From contig NZ_JABTYE010000015.1 in assembly GCF_013314895.1 (NCBI RefSeq), positions 62,001 to 126,000 on the forward strand: 64,000 nucleotides of DNA, in the 5' to 3' direction. The notes below the pieces were generated by a model that saw nothing but the letters and a program-made list of their open reading frames with translations, searched no databases and was not told the origin of the DNA. The stretch's first letter is position 1. Each line of letters opens with the position of its first letter. The stretch is from Cupriavidus gilardii. Its GTDB lineage: Bacteria; Pseudomonadota; Gammaproteobacteria; Burkholderiales; Burkholderiaceae. A program made the translations under genes and the position numbers. This document shows positions 18,475-27,297 of the stretch, piece by piece.

Positions 18475-18780
18475 ATGAAACTGCTGCTGTCGACGCCCTC
18501 GCTGGTGCATGCGGCGCACTGCCGCAATCTGCTGCTGGCCGCGGGCATCCGTGCGCAACTGCGCAATACGTGGCTGGCCGGCGCGACCGGCGATATTCCG
18601 TTTCAGGAGAGCGCGCCGCAGGTGTGGCTGCTCGACGACGCGCGCGAGGAGGAAGCTTGGGCCGTGCTCGATGCGGCCGCCAATCCGGCGCCGGGGCCGC
18701 GCTGGCGTTGCACGCGCTGCGGGGAATGGCACGAGGCGCAGTTCGGCGCCTGCTGGCAGTGCGGCAGCCCGCGGCCGTGA
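18475..18780 (+). CDS. DUF2007 (signal-transducing PII-like) protein with C-terminal zinc ribbon
   Basis: A 101-residue protein. Residues 1-65 match the DUF2007 fold, with LSTPSLVHAAHCRNLLLAAGI, then LAGATGDIPFQ and an acidic PQVWLLDDARE strand. The last 30 residues carry CTRC and CWQC pairs 17 residues apart, a probable single zinc ribbon. The function of DUF2007 is unknown; it is often called a putative signal-transducing protein. The ATG at 18469 two codons earlier is equally possible. Convergent with the CobD/CbiB-like gene, with only 55 bp between stops. Confidence 0.8.
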   Translation: MKLLLSTPSLVHAAHCRNLLLAAGIRAQLRNTWLAGATGDIPFQESAPQVWLLDDAREEEAWAVLDAAANPAPGPRWRCTRCGEWHEAQFGACWQCGSPRP

Positions 18781-18835
18781 CGCTCCGCCAGGCCCTGCGC
18801 TGGTCGCCTTGGCCCGGCCGACCCTCAGCCGACCC

Positions 18836-19828
18836 TCAGCCGACCCAGCTCGCCAGCGACAGCATCGCCAGCAGCAGCATCCACAGCACCACCGCGCGCC
18901 AGACCAGTCCGACCGCCGACTGCAGTGCCCGTACGCCGGGGTCGGCGCCGAGCTCGGGCGCGGCCGGCTCGGGCACGCCGTCGTCCTCCATGCCGGGGGC
19001 ATAGTCGAACGCGGCGCCGGTGCCGGGGCTGGCCAGCACCACGCTGGTGTCGTCCTCGGCCAGCGGCGTGCCCAGGCGCACGCCGAGGGCGCCGCCGCCG
19101 CTGGCCAGCAGGATGCCATTGGTCTCGTCGCGCCACTTGCGCGCATGGTTGCGCCACGCGTAGACCGCGTCCTCGAAGTTGCCGACGATCGCAAAGCCGA
19201 TTGCGGTCAGCCGCGACGGCACCCAGTCCATCAGATGGAAGGCGCGCGCGGCAAAACGGCCGAACGCCGGGCTGCGCTCGGTCGACGGCAGATTCCATTG
19301 CCGCGACAGGTACTCGGCAACGCGGTACAGCACCACGCCGGCCGGGCCTATCGGCAGCAGGAACCAGAAGAACACGCCGAACACATGCCGATGCACGGCG
19401 ACGATGGCCGCCTCCAGCGTATGGCGGACGATCTCGCTGATCGGCATGTCGACGGTATCGAGCCCGGTCCACTCGTGCAGCAGCGCGCGCGCGGTGGCCG
19501 GATCGTCGCGGTTGAGCGCGTCGTGAATGTCGGTGAAGTAGTGGCTGAACTGGCGGAAGCCCAGCGTCAGGTACAGCAGCAGGACGTTCCACGCCAGCGT
19601 CAGCGCGACGCTGATCGTCGCCAGCAGATGGTGGACCGCCAGCGCCGCCAGGGTCAGGGGCAGCGCCACCGTCATCCACGCCAGCGCCGCGTCGCGCGGC
19701 CGGCCGGTGTCGAAGGCGCGCTCGGCCCGTTCGGCGAGCGCGCGCACCATCTCGTGAATGGGATTGTTGCGGCCCAGAGCGCGGAACTGCTCGGCGATCA
19801 GCGCAAGAAGGACGGAAACGAAGGTCAT
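18836..19828 (-). CDS. CobD/CbiB-family membrane protein
   Basis: A 330-residue protein with hydrophobic helices at the N-terminus, around residues 60-100, 150-175 and at the C-terminus. The pattern NPIHEMVRALAERAERAFD, then TGLDTVDMPISEIVRHTLEAAI, then HVFGVFFWFLLPIGPAGVVLYR resembles CbiB, which attaches aminopropanol to cobyric acid in cobalamin synthesis. No other cob gene is present, and the segment linking the third and fourth helices is unlike classical CbiB. In many betaproteobacteria such orphan members have unknown roles. The start MTFVSVLLALIAEQF matches the first helix. Confidence 0.75.
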   Translation of the reverse strand: MTFVSVLLALIAEQFRALGRNNPIHEMVRALAERAERAFDTGRPRDAALAWMTVALPLTLAALAVHHLLATISVALTLAWNVLLLYLTLGFRQFSHYFTDIHDALNRDDPATARALLHEWTGLDTVDMPISEIVRHTLEAAIVAVHRHVFGVFFWFLLPIGPAGVVLYRVAEYLSRQWNLPSTERSPAFGRFAARAFHLMDWVPSRLTAIGFAIVGNFEDAVYAWRNHARKWRDETNGILLASGGGALGVRLGTPLAEDDTSVVLASPGTGAAFDYAPGMEDDGVPEPAAPELGADPGVRALQSAVGLVWRAVVLWMLLLAMLSLASWVG

Positions 19829-20015
19829 CTCGGGTCGAAAATAGGCGGCGAGGCGAGCTGCCGGGCCGTCCCGGACCATGTGCCGGTCCGGGCGCTTATC
19901 TATAGCGAGAAGATAGCACAGCGCTTCCGCCTGCCCTGCCCGGCAGGACTTCGCGTTACATCTGCTTGCCTTGACGCTGCCGCCCCCCGCGCTCCCGGGG
20001 GCGACATCGGCACCG

Positions 20016-20714
20016 TCACGGCAGATCGAACACCAGCACCTCGGCGTCATCGCCCTGCGCCAGGCTGACCGCGTCCGTGCCCTCGAGCTTGGCCGCATCG
20101 CCGGCCTCCAGCGCCTGGCCGTTGACCGTGATGGCGCCGCGGGCGACATGCACATAGGCCCGCCGGCCCGGCGCGAGCGTCAGCGTCGCGGTCTCGTCGC
20201 CATCGAACAGGCCGGCGTAAAGCCGCACGTCCTGATGGATCCGCACCGAGCCGTCGGCACCGTCGGGGCTGCCGACCAGGCGCAGCCGGCCGCGCTTGTC
20301 GGCCGCGTCGAAGTGCTTCTCCTCGTAGCCCGGTTCGATGCCGTTGCGATCCGGCACGATCCAGATCTGCAGAAAATGGGTGGTGTCGTGCGCAGCATGG
20401 TTGTACTCCGAATGGCGCACGCCGGTGCCGGCGCTCATCCGCTGCACGTCGCCGGGGCGGATCACGCTGCCGTTGCCGATGCTGTCCTTGTGCGCCAGCT
20501 CGCCCGACAGCACGTAGCTGATGATCTCCATGTCGCGATGGCCGTGCGTGCCGAAGCCCATGCCGGGGGCGACGCGGTCCTCGTTGATGACGCGCAGCGG
20601 CCCGAACTGCACATGGCGCGGATCGAAATAGTCGGCGAACGAAAAGCTGTGATACGACTGGAGCCAACCATGGTCGGCATAACCACGTTCTGCGGACTTG
20701 CGGATTTCAATCAT
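20016..20714 (-). CDS. Pirin-family bicupin protein
   Basis: A 232-residue pirin like E. coli YhhW, a quercetin 2,3-dioxygenase in vitro. Metal ligands occur at the same positions as in YhhW: His57 and His59 (FGTHGHRDME) and His101 and Glu103 (GVRHSEYNH). The N-terminal cupin opens with HSFSFADYFDPRHVQFGPLRV; the C-terminal cupin is degenerate. It faces a LysR gene across 150 bp containing a perfect operator-like palindrome, so that regulator probably controls it. The physiological substrate is unknown. Confidence 0.9.
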   Translation of the reverse strand: MIEIRKSAERGYADHGWLQSYHSFSFADYFDPRHVQFGPLRVINEDRVAPGMGFGTHGHRDMEIISYVLSGELAHKDSIGNGSVIRPGDVQRMSAGTGVRHSEYNHAAHDTTHFLQIWIVPDRNGIEPGYEEKHFDAADKRGRLRLVGSPDGADGSVRIHQDVRLYAGLFDGDETATLTLAPGRRAYVHVARGAITVNGQALEAGDAAKLEGTDAVSLAQGDDAEVLVFDLP

Positions 20715-20847
20715 TTTGATGTCCTTCCTGGCTAGTGGTCCTCCGCTTCATCCTCCCGGACTTGCATATGGACCGTCTGTTCTGCAACGATGCTAGGAAG
20801 TTTAGGACGCCTGCGCTATATTGGCGGCGGGCCATTTGCAAGCACTC

Positions 20848-20864
20848 ATTCAGAATTTCTGAAT
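20848..20864 (+). promoter_or_regulatory. LysR-type operator palindrome between pirin and lysR
   Basis: ATTCAGAA-T-TTCTGAAT is a perfect 17-base inverted repeat containing the T-N11-A core of LysR-type sites. It ends directly at the ATG of the regulator gene, which suggests autorepression, and lies 134 bases upstream of the pirin start. Confidence 0.7.
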
Positions 20865-21788
20865 ATGCCACTCTCTCTCGAATCCCTGGAAGTTCTCGAC
20901 GCGATCGAACGCAAGGGCAGCTTCGCCGCCGCCGCGCATGAAATGGGCAAGGTGCCGTCGGCGCTGACCTATGTGGTGCGCCGGCTCGAGGAAGATCTCG
21001 ACGTGCTGCTGTTCGACCGCCGCCGCCATCGCGCCGAACTGACGCCGGCCGGGCGCGCGCTGCTCGACGAAGGACGCCACCTGCTGCACGCGGCCGACGA
21101 TCTGGCGCGCCGGGTCAAGCGGCTGGCCACCGGCTGGGAGGCCAGCCTCAATATCGTGGTCGACGACCTGATCAATTTCCGCGCGCTGCTGCCGGTGATC
21201 CAGGACTTCTATGCGGAGAACAGCGCCACGCGGCTGCGCTTCGCCAAGGAGGTGCTGGGCGGCTCCTGGGACGCGCTGGTCAGCAACCGGGCCGATCTGG
21301 TGATCGGCGGCGCCTACGATGCGCCCAGCACCCAGGGCTTTCAGATCCGCTCGCTCGGCGCGATGCCGTTCGTGTTCGCCGTGGCCTCCCATCATCCGCT
21401 CGCCAGCGAGCCGGGGCCGCTGACCAGCACGCAGATCGCCCGCCATCGCATCGTCGCGGTCGGCGACACCTCGCGCAATCTGCCGGCGCGCACGCATGGC
21501 GTGCTGGCCGGACAGGACATGCTGGTGGTGCCGACCATGCGCGACAAGCTCGATGCGCAGATCCGCGGCCTGGGCTGCGGCTGGCTGCCGGCACCGATGG
21601 CGCAGCCGCATATCGAGAGCGGCGTGCTGCAGGTGCGCGAGACCGTCGAGGTGCGCGCGCCCGGCACCTTCACGATCGCCTGGCGCACCAGCCATCGCGG
21701 CAAGGCGCTGCAATGGTGGACCGACAAGCTGCAGAATCCGCGGCTCGCCCAGGCGCTGCTGTCGCAACAACCGGGCGCGCCGGAGTAG
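20865..21788 (+). CDS. LysR-family transcriptional regulator (pirin-linked)
   Basis: A 307-residue LysR protein with an N-terminal winged helix (residues ~3-60: LESLEVLDAIERKGSFAAAAHEMGKVPSALTYVVRRLEEDL) and a periplasmic-binding-protein-like effector domain beginning near residue 95. The start is chosen from the family pattern; an in-frame ATG at 20790 would add 25 unrelated residues. No Shine-Dalgarno sequence precedes it because the operator palindrome occupies that space. It is divergent from the pirin gene, its likely target. gluQRS follows after six bases. Confidence 0.9.
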   Translation: MPLSLESLEVLDAIERKGSFAAAAHEMGKVPSALTYVVRRLEEDLDVLLFDRRRHRAELTPAGRALLDEGRHLLHAADDLARRVKRLATGWEASLNIVVDDLINFRALLPVIQDFYAENSATRLRFAKEVLGGSWDALVSNRADLVIGGAYDAPSTQGFQIRSLGAMPFVFAVASHHPLASEPGPLTSTQIARHRIVAVGDTSRNLPARTHGVLAGQDMLVVPTMRDKLDAQIRGLGCGWLPAPMAQPHIESGVLQVRETVEVRAPGTFTIAWRTSHRGKALQWWTDKLQNPRLAQALLSQQPGAPE

Positions 21789-21794
21789 CAAGGC

Positions 21795-22748
21795 ATGATC
21801 GCAGTACCGGGGCAGGCCGGAATGCCAGCCGATCGTCGCTACCGCGGCCGCTTCGCCCCCTCTCCCACCGGACCGCTGCATCTGGGCTCGTTGGTCACGG
21901 CGCTGGCCAGCTGGCTCGACGCCCGTGCCCACGGCGGCCAGTGGCTGGTCCGCATCGAGGACATCGATTATCCGCGCTGCGTGCGCGACGCCGACCGCCA
22001 GATCCTGCAGACGCTCGATCGCGTTGGCCTGCATCCGGACGAAGAACCGGTCTGGCAGAGCCGCCGCGAGGCGCTGTACGCCGAGGCGCTGCACCGGCTC
22101 GAGGCGGCCGGGCTGGTCTATCCCTGCGGCTGCTCGCGCAAGGAGATCGCCGACTCGCTGCGCCACGTCCGCGAGCGCCATCAGACGCTGGCCTACCCCG
22201 GCACCTGCCGCAACGGCCTGCATGGCAAGCTGCCGCGGGCCTGGCGCGTGCGCGTGCCGGACGGCGAGGAAGCGGTGCTGTGCTTCGACGATCGCTGGCA
22301 GGGCCGGCAATGCCAGGACCTGGCCACCGAACTGGGCGATTTCGTGCTGCGCCGGGCCGACGGCCTATGGGCGTACCAACTGGCGGTGGTGGTCGACGAT
22401 GGCCTGCAGGGCATCTCGCATATCGTGCGCGGCGCGGACCTGCTGGAGTCGACCCCGCGCCAGATCCACCTGCAGCGGCTGCTGGAATTGCCGACGCCTG
22501 CCTATCTGCATGTGCCGGTCGTCGTCAACGCAGTCGGGGAGAAATTGAGCAAGCAGACCGGCGCCGAAGCGATCGACGCGCTGGCACCGCTGGATGCGCT
22601 GCGCGCGGCCGGCGCGCATCTGGGCTTGCAGAGCGGCCGCGCCGACATCGAAGGCTGGCTGACCGAGGCGACCGCGCAGTGGGCCGCAAGGTGGGCCGTG
22701 CCGGCGGCCAGATCGCACATTGCGCCGCCGTCGGGCGGCGCAAACTAA
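21795..22748 (+). CDS. gluQRS: Glutamyl-Q tRNA(Asp) synthetase
   Basis: A 317-residue paralogue of glutamyl-tRNA synthetase lacking the anticodon-binding domain. It attaches glutamate to queuosine of tRNA-Asp. The class I signature is [21 protein letters not shown], the zinc site is CGC..Y..C ([10 protein letters not shown] and YPGTCRNG), and the KMSKS-like motif is [10 protein letters not shown]. The true start may be the internal ATG (MPADRRYRG) rather than the first. It lies six bases after the LysR gene, so it may be read from the same transcript. Confidence 0.95.
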   Translation: MIAVPGQAGMPADRRYRGRFAPSPTGPLHLGSLVTALASWLDARAHGGQWLVRIEDIDYPRCVRDADRQILQTLDRVGLHPDEEPVWQSRREALYAEALHRLEAAGLVYPCGCSRKEIADSLRHVRERHQTLAYPGTCRNGLHGKLPRAWRVRVPDGEEAVLCFDDRWQGRQCQDLATELGDFVLRRADGLWAYQLAVVVDDGLQGISHIVRGADLLESTPRQIHLQRLLELPTPAYLHVPVVVNAVGEKLSKQTGAEAIDALAPLDALRAAGAHLGLQSGRADIEGWLTEATAQWAARWAVPAARSHIAPPSGGAN

Positions 22749-22775
22749 GCAACCGTTCGAAAGACGATCAGTCGA

Positions 22776-24275
22776 TCAGGACTTGCGCGGCACGCCGCCC
22801 AGCAGCGCGGCGACCGGGCGCTTCGGCCGGGCACGCGCCAGACCGACCTGGCGCGGATCCAGCGTCGACTCGGCGGACGGCTGCGAGGCCGCGGCCGACG
22901 GGCTCGGCTCATAGGGCCGCGAGAAGAACGGATCGTCGGCCGGACGGAAGGCATTGCGCGCGCTGCCGTGATCGGGCTTGCGCGGACGATCGTCGCTGTC
23001 GGCACGTGAGCGGCGCGGCTCCGACGAACGCGCGCGGCGGCGGTCGTCGTCGGCGGCGCGCAAGCGCGCTCCCGCCGGATCGAAGCCTTCGAGCTGGGCG
23101 CGCGGAATCTGCCGCTTCAGCATCTTCTCGATATCGGCCAGCAGCCGTTCGTCGCCCGGCACGAAGATCGACAGCGCATCGCCGGTAGCGCCGGCGCGGC
23201 CGGTACGGCCGATCCGGTGCACATAGTCCTCGGCGTTGAACGGCAGATCGAAGTTGATCACGCAGGGCATGTCGGCGATGTCGAGGCCGCGCGCGGCGAC
23301 GTCGGTGGCGACCAGCGCGTCGATGGTGCCCTGCTTGAAGCCTTCCAGCGTCTGCATCCGCTCGGTCTGCGTCTTGTCGCCGTGGATCGCGGCGGCATTG
23401 ATGCCCTCCCGTTCCAGATGGCGCGCCAGGCGCGAGCAGCCGATCTTGCTGTTGACGAAGACGATGCACTGGCGCGACAGGCCCTGCTCGGCACGCTGCT
23501 TCAGCAGATGCACCACGGCCTCCTGCTTCTGGCCGTCCTGCACCTGGTAGACCGTCTGGCGCACGTTCTCGTTGGCAGAGTTGCTGCGCGCCACTTCGAT
23601 CGTCACCGGCTGGTGCAGATAGCTCGCCGCCAGCTTCTTGATCTCCGGCGAGAAGGTCGCCGAGAACAGCAGCGTCTGACGCTTGGCCGGCAGCAAATTG
23701 ATGATGCGCTGCAGGTCGGGCAGGAAGCCCATGTCCAGCATGCGATCGGCCTCGTCCAGCACCAGCATCTGCACCTGCGACAGGTTGACCGACTTCTGCT
23801 GGACGTGGTCGAGCAGACGGCCCGGGGTCGCGACCAGGATCTCGACGCCGCGGCGCAGCGCGTCGGTCTGCGGATTCATGTCGACGCCGCCGAACACCAC
23901 GGTGCTGCGCAGATCGGTGTGGCGCGCATAGCGGGCCACGTTGTCGTAGACCTGGTCGGCCAGTTCGCGCGTCGGCGTCAGCATCAGCGCGCGCACCGGG
24001 TGCCGCGCCGGCGAGGCGCTGGCGTTGGCCATCGGCAGCAGCCGCTGGATGATCGGCAGCGCGAAGCCCGCGGTCTTGCCGGTGCCGGTCTGCGCGGCGC
24101 CCATCACGTCCTTGCCCAGCAGCACCACCGGGATCGCCTGCGCCTGGATCGGCGTCGGCTTGGTATAGCCCTGCTCGGTCAGCGCGCGCAGCACGCGCGG
24201 GTCGAGCCCGAAACTGTCGAAGGTGATGTCGTCGGTGGGGGTCGGTACAGCAGTGGTGTTCGTGTTCGTGGTCAT
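22776..24275 (-). CDS. rhlE: DEAD-box RNA helicase, RhlE type
   Basis: A 499-residue helicase. Motifs are FGLDPRVLRALTEQGYTKPTPIQ (Q motif), AQTGTGKTAGFALP (I), PTRELADQV (Ia), VATPGRLLDH (Ib), VLDEADRMLDMGF (II), FSATFS (III), and HRIGRTGRAG (VI). The basic/Arg-Ser-rich tail after residue ~400 is typical of RhlE and binds RNA. Such enzymes act in ribosome assembly and mRNA decay, often at low temperature. The start MTTNTNTT is chosen over longer openings because the family begins about 15 residues before DITFDSFGL. Confidence 0.93.
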   Translation of the reverse strand: MTTNTNTTAVPTPTDDITFDSFGLDPRVLRALTEQGYTKPTPIQAQAIPVVLLGKDVMGAAQTGTGKTAGFALPIIQRLLPMANASASPARHPVRALMLTPTRELADQVYDNVARYARHTDLRSTVVFGGVDMNPQTDALRRGVEILVATPGRLLDHVQQKSVNLSQVQMLVLDEADRMLDMGFLPDLQRIINLLPAKRQTLLFSATFSPEIKKLAASYLHQPVTIEVARSNSANENVRQTVYQVQDGQKQEAVVHLLKQRAEQGLSRQCIVFVNSKIGCSRLARHLEREGINAAAIHGDKTQTERMQTLEGFKQGTIDALVATDVAARGLDIADMPCVINFDLPFNAEDYVHRIGRTGRAGATGDALSIFVPGDERLLADIEKMLKRQIPRAQLEGFDPAGARLRAADDDRRRARSSEPRRSRADSDDRPRKPDHGSARNAFRPADDPFFSRPYEPSPSAAASQPSAESTLDPRQVGLARARPKRPVAALLGGVPRKS

Positions 24276-24544
24276 GGTTTGGGTGTCTGGCGAAGGCGAA
24301 CCCGGCGCCAGCGGACACGCATCGATCGAACGCAATGGAACTGGCGGTAGCCGCGCAGTGCTTGGCCTGGGCGGTAAGGGCGGCTCGGGGCTGTGGGATC
24401 GGTACCGCAATCCGTACCGCAATCGGCACAATCGGCACCATAATCCGGACCGATTTCGAGGCCCTGCCGCGCCGAGATCGGCGACATTTGGCAAGCCGAT
24501 CAATAGCGCTACAGAATCAAAGACTTAGATTCTACAACAGCGGG

Positions 24545-25618
24545 CTACTGCGGGGTAGTGCGACGCTGGCGAGTGTGGTACGGCCCTGGTACGGCCGCGC
24601 CTGCACCGGCAGGCTGGCGGCGGCTGCGCGGCGACGCACGACGGCCCTTGCGTGCCCGGTCCGCCCGCGCCAGCCACAACGTCCACGCCGCCTCAAAGCG
24701 CGCGCCCTCGGCCTCCAGCCAGCTCCCGATCGCGGCTACCTCCGGACTCCGACCGCTGGCCGAGACGAAATGGTAGGCGGCCGGGCTCGGCAGGTGCACG
24801 CCGAACAGATCGACCAGCCGGCCCGCCTCGAGATCGTCCAGCACCAGCGCTGCCCGTCCCATTGCCACGCCCTGCCCTGCCAGCGCGGCGCCGATCGCCA
24901 GTTGCGACAGGTTGAAGCGCTGCCCCTGCTGCAGGTCTGGCACCGTGACGCCGGCCTGCTGCAGCCAGCCGCTCCACTCTTCGAACTCGCCCGCGCCGTC
25001 CCAGGGGCTGGCATCGTGCAGCAGCAGGGCGCCGCGCAGGTCTGCCGGCGAGCGCAGTTCGGGATGCGCGGCGGCGAAGGCCGGGCTTGCCACCGGCAGC
25101 AGCCATTCGTCGAGAAAGCGCCGCGCATGCACGTCGCGGTAGGCACCGGGATCGAAGCGCACTGCCGCGTCGATGCCCTCGCGCAGCATGCGGCCGCGGT
25201 CCAGCGCCTGGAATTCGCCATGCACGCGCAAGGCCAAATCAGGGTGATCGCGGAAGAAGCTGCCCAGCCGCGGCGTCAGCCACCGCATCGCGAAGGACGG
25301 CGAACACGACAGCGAGACCGGCCCCGCCTCGCCGCGCCGACGCAATTGCGCCAGCGCGCCCTCGATCGCCTCGAACGACTCGCGCAGCACGCCGCGCAGC
25401 CGCTCGCCCTCGGGCGTCAGCACCAGCGCGCGGGGCGTGCGCAGGAACAGCGGGCGTCCCAGCCATTGCTCCAGTTGCTTGACCTGCTGGCTGACCGCGC
25501 CCTGCGTCACGCACAGTTCGCCGGCGGCACGGGTGAAGCTGTGGTGGCGCGCGGCGGCTTCGAAGCAGCGCAGCCAGGCCAGCAAGGAGGCGGAGAGTGG
25601 GGCAGCAGCCATCGGCAT
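24545..25618 (-). CDS. LysR-family regulator (GcvA-like), divergent from dsdA
   Basis: About 357 residues. The HTH domain spans residues ~10-70 (LAWLRCFEAAARHHSFTRAAGELCVTQGAVSQQVKQLEQWLG), with an effector domain behind it. The C-terminus has an unusually basic tail of about 35 residues (RARKGRRASPRSRRQ..) beyond the normal family end. It sits head-to-head with D-serine dehydratase, so it is a candidate DsdC equivalent, although classical DsdC likeness is not proven. Two ATGs (25618, 25612) are possible. Confidence 0.87.
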   Translation of the reverse strand: MPMAAAPLSASLLAWLRCFEAAARHHSFTRAAGELCVTQGAVSQQVKQLEQWLGRPLFLRTPRALVLTPEGERLRGVLRESFEAIEGALAQLRRRGEAGPVSLSCSPSFAMRWLTPRLGSFFRDHPDLALRVHGEFQALDRGRMLREGIDAAVRFDPGAYRDVHARRFLDEWLLPVASPAFAAAHPELRSPADLRGALLLHDASPWDGAGEFEEWSGWLQQAGVTVPDLQQGQRFNLSQLAIGAALAGQGVAMGRAALVLDDLEAGRLVDLFGVHLPSPAAYHFVSASGRSPEVAAIGSWLEAEGARFEAAWTLWLARADRARKGRRASPRSRRQPAGAGAAVPGPYHTRQRRTTPQ

Positions 25619-25620
25619 CC

Positions 25621-25637
25621 CATCAGTTTGACTAATG
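25621..25637. promoter_or_regulatory. LysR-type site between lysR and dsdA
   Basis: CATCAGTTTGACTAATG is an imperfect inverted repeat containing T-N11-A, placed between the divergent starts. If it is the activator site, transcription of dsdA should start some 60 bases downstream, which would favour the later dsdA start. Confidence 0.5.
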
Positions 25638-25638
25638 C

Positions 25639-27174
25639 ATGGCCCAGCAGCAATGGTTTGCGGCAACGGCATGCCCGGAGAACAATGCGGTCAGCGAGCC
25701 GGCCCGAAGATCGGCATCCCCTCAATTCCCGCTCAAGCTTGCGACCGCCGCCACCGACGTGAACGACCCCACCGATTTCCCCGCCCATACAGGCAGATCG
25801 ACCACACCGGCAGCCACCGCTGCGCCCGCTGCCGATGCCGCGCTGCTGTCGGCACTGGCCGCGGCCGAGCCATGTCTGTGGACCAATCCGCTGCTGGCGC
25901 CGCAACCCCCCACGGCGGTGCGGGCCGGCGCAAAGGACATTAGTCTAGCTGATGTCCACGCGGCCCGCGCCCGCTTCGACCGCTTTGGCCCGCTGCTGCA
26001 GCGGCTGTTCCCCGAACTGGCCGGCAGCGCAGGCGCGATCGAGTCGCCCGTGCTGCCCGCCTCCGCGCTGCAGCCCGCCATCGGCCTGTCGCCCGGCAGC
26101 GGCAGGCTGTGGATCAAGGCCGATCACAGCCTGCCGGTGGCTGGTTCGATCAAGGCCCGCGGCGGCATCCACGAGGTACTGGAGTACGCCGAACGACTCG
26201 CCGTGCAGCACGGGCTGGTGACCGAGGGCGATGACTACGGCGTGCTGGCCGATCCGGCACCGCGCGCAATCTTCTCGCGCTACCAGGTCGCCGTGGGCTC
26301 GACCGGCAATCTGGGCCTGAGCATCGGCGTGATGGCCTCCGCGCTGGGCTTTCGCGCGGTCGTGCATATGTCGGCCGACGCCAAGCCGTGGAAAAAGGAC
26401 CGGCTGCGCGCACGCGGCGTCGAGGTGATCGAGCACGCAGGCGACTACCAGCAGGCGGTAGCGGCCGGCCGCGCACAGGCGCAACAGGACCCGACCTGCC
26501 ACTTCGTCGATGACGAGCGCTCGCTGTCGCTGCTGCTGGGCTACAGCGCCGCGGTGCTGCACCTCGAGGCGCAATTGCACGAGCACGGCATCGCGCCCGA
26601 GGCGCAGCGACCGCTGTTCGTCTATCTGCCGTGCGGGGTCGGCGGTGCGCCGGCCGGCATTGCCTTCGGCCTGAAGCAGCGGTATGGCCCGCACGTGCAT
26701 TGCTTCTTTGCCGAGCCGACCCAGTCGCCGTGCTTCCTGGTGCAGATGATCGGCGCCGAGGTCAACGGCGCCGGCGGCAATCCCTCGGTTTACGACTACG
26801 GGCTGAGCAATCGCACCGAGGCCGACGGCCTGGCGGTGCCGCGCGCCTCCGAGCTGGCCGCGTCGGCCATGCGCGAACTGCTGTCGGGCGTCTACACGGT
26901 GGCGGACGAACAGCTGTTCCGCGATCTGTATCTGGCCAGGCGCGATGCCGGCATCGAGATCGAGCCGTCGGCCGCCGCCGGCTTCAGCGGCCCCGCGATG
27001 CTGGCGGGCACCGAGGCCGGGCAGGCCTATCTGGCCCGCCATGGCTTGACCGACGTGATGGCCACCGCCACGCATCTGGTCTGGACCACCGGCGGGCGGT
27101 TCGTTCCCGCGGAGGAATACCGGCGCTTTCTGGCGCGCGGCGAGGCGCTGGCGGCTTCGTCAAGGCCGCGCTGA
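25639..27174 (+). CDS. dsdA: D-serine dehydratase
   Basis: A 511-residue PLP enzyme converting D-serine to pyruvate and ammonia. The cofactor lysine is in [16 protein letters not shown], followed by [20 protein letters not shown] and [40 protein letters not shown], and [17 protein letters not shown]; all match E. coli DsdA. The first ~75 residues are Ala/Pro/Thr-rich and have no counterpart in the ~442-residue family. A GTG at 25759 or a later start may be real, since the LysR site abuts the first ATG and no ribosome site is seen there. Confidence 0.93.
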   Translation: MAQQQWFAATACPENNAVSEPARRSASPQFPLKLATAATDVNDPTDFPAHTGRSTTPAATAAPAADAALLSALAAAEPCLWTNPLLAPQPPTAVRAGAKDISLADVHAARARFDRFGPLLQRLFPELAGSAGAIESPVLPASALQPAIGLSPGSGRLWIKADHSLPVAGSIKARGGIHEVLEYAERLAVQHGLVTEGDDYGVLADPAPRAIFSRYQVAVGSTGNLGLSIGVMASALGFRAVVHMSADAKPWKKDRLRARGVEVIEHAGDYQQAVAAGRAQAQQDPTCHFVDDERSLSLLLGYSAAVLHLEAQLHEHGIAPEAQRPLFVYLPCGVGGAPAGIAFGLKQRYGPHVHCFFAEPTQSPCFLVQMIGAEVNGAGGNPSVYDYGLSNRTEADGLAVPRASELAASAMRELLSGVYTVADEQLFRDLYLARRDAGIEIEPSAAAGFSGPAMLAGTEAGQAYLARHGLTDVMATATHLVWTTGGRFVPAEEYRRFLARGEALAASSRPR

Positions 27175-27208
27175 GCGGCGGGGCAATCGGGGACAGCCCT
27201 GCAAAGAG

Positions 27209-27238
27209 CAAGGGCCGGCGATCTCGTGATCGCCAGCC
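27209..27238. terminator. Hairpin between dsdA and the Bug gene, possible terminator
   Basis: AGGGCCGGCGATC-TCGT-GATCGCCAGCCCT makes a long stem with one mismatch in the 120-bp convergent gap. Neither side has a strong U-tract, so termination is uncertain. Confidence 0.45.
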
Positions 27239-27297
27239 CTCACCCTACCCCGCTAAGACAGGCAAGCCACGGTGCGCCCATGACGGACGCGGGCGTA

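Noticed and set aside
26150-26476. Minus-strand Arg/Pro-rich frame inside dsdA
   Set aside because: Shadow of the dsdA coding frame with no domain content.
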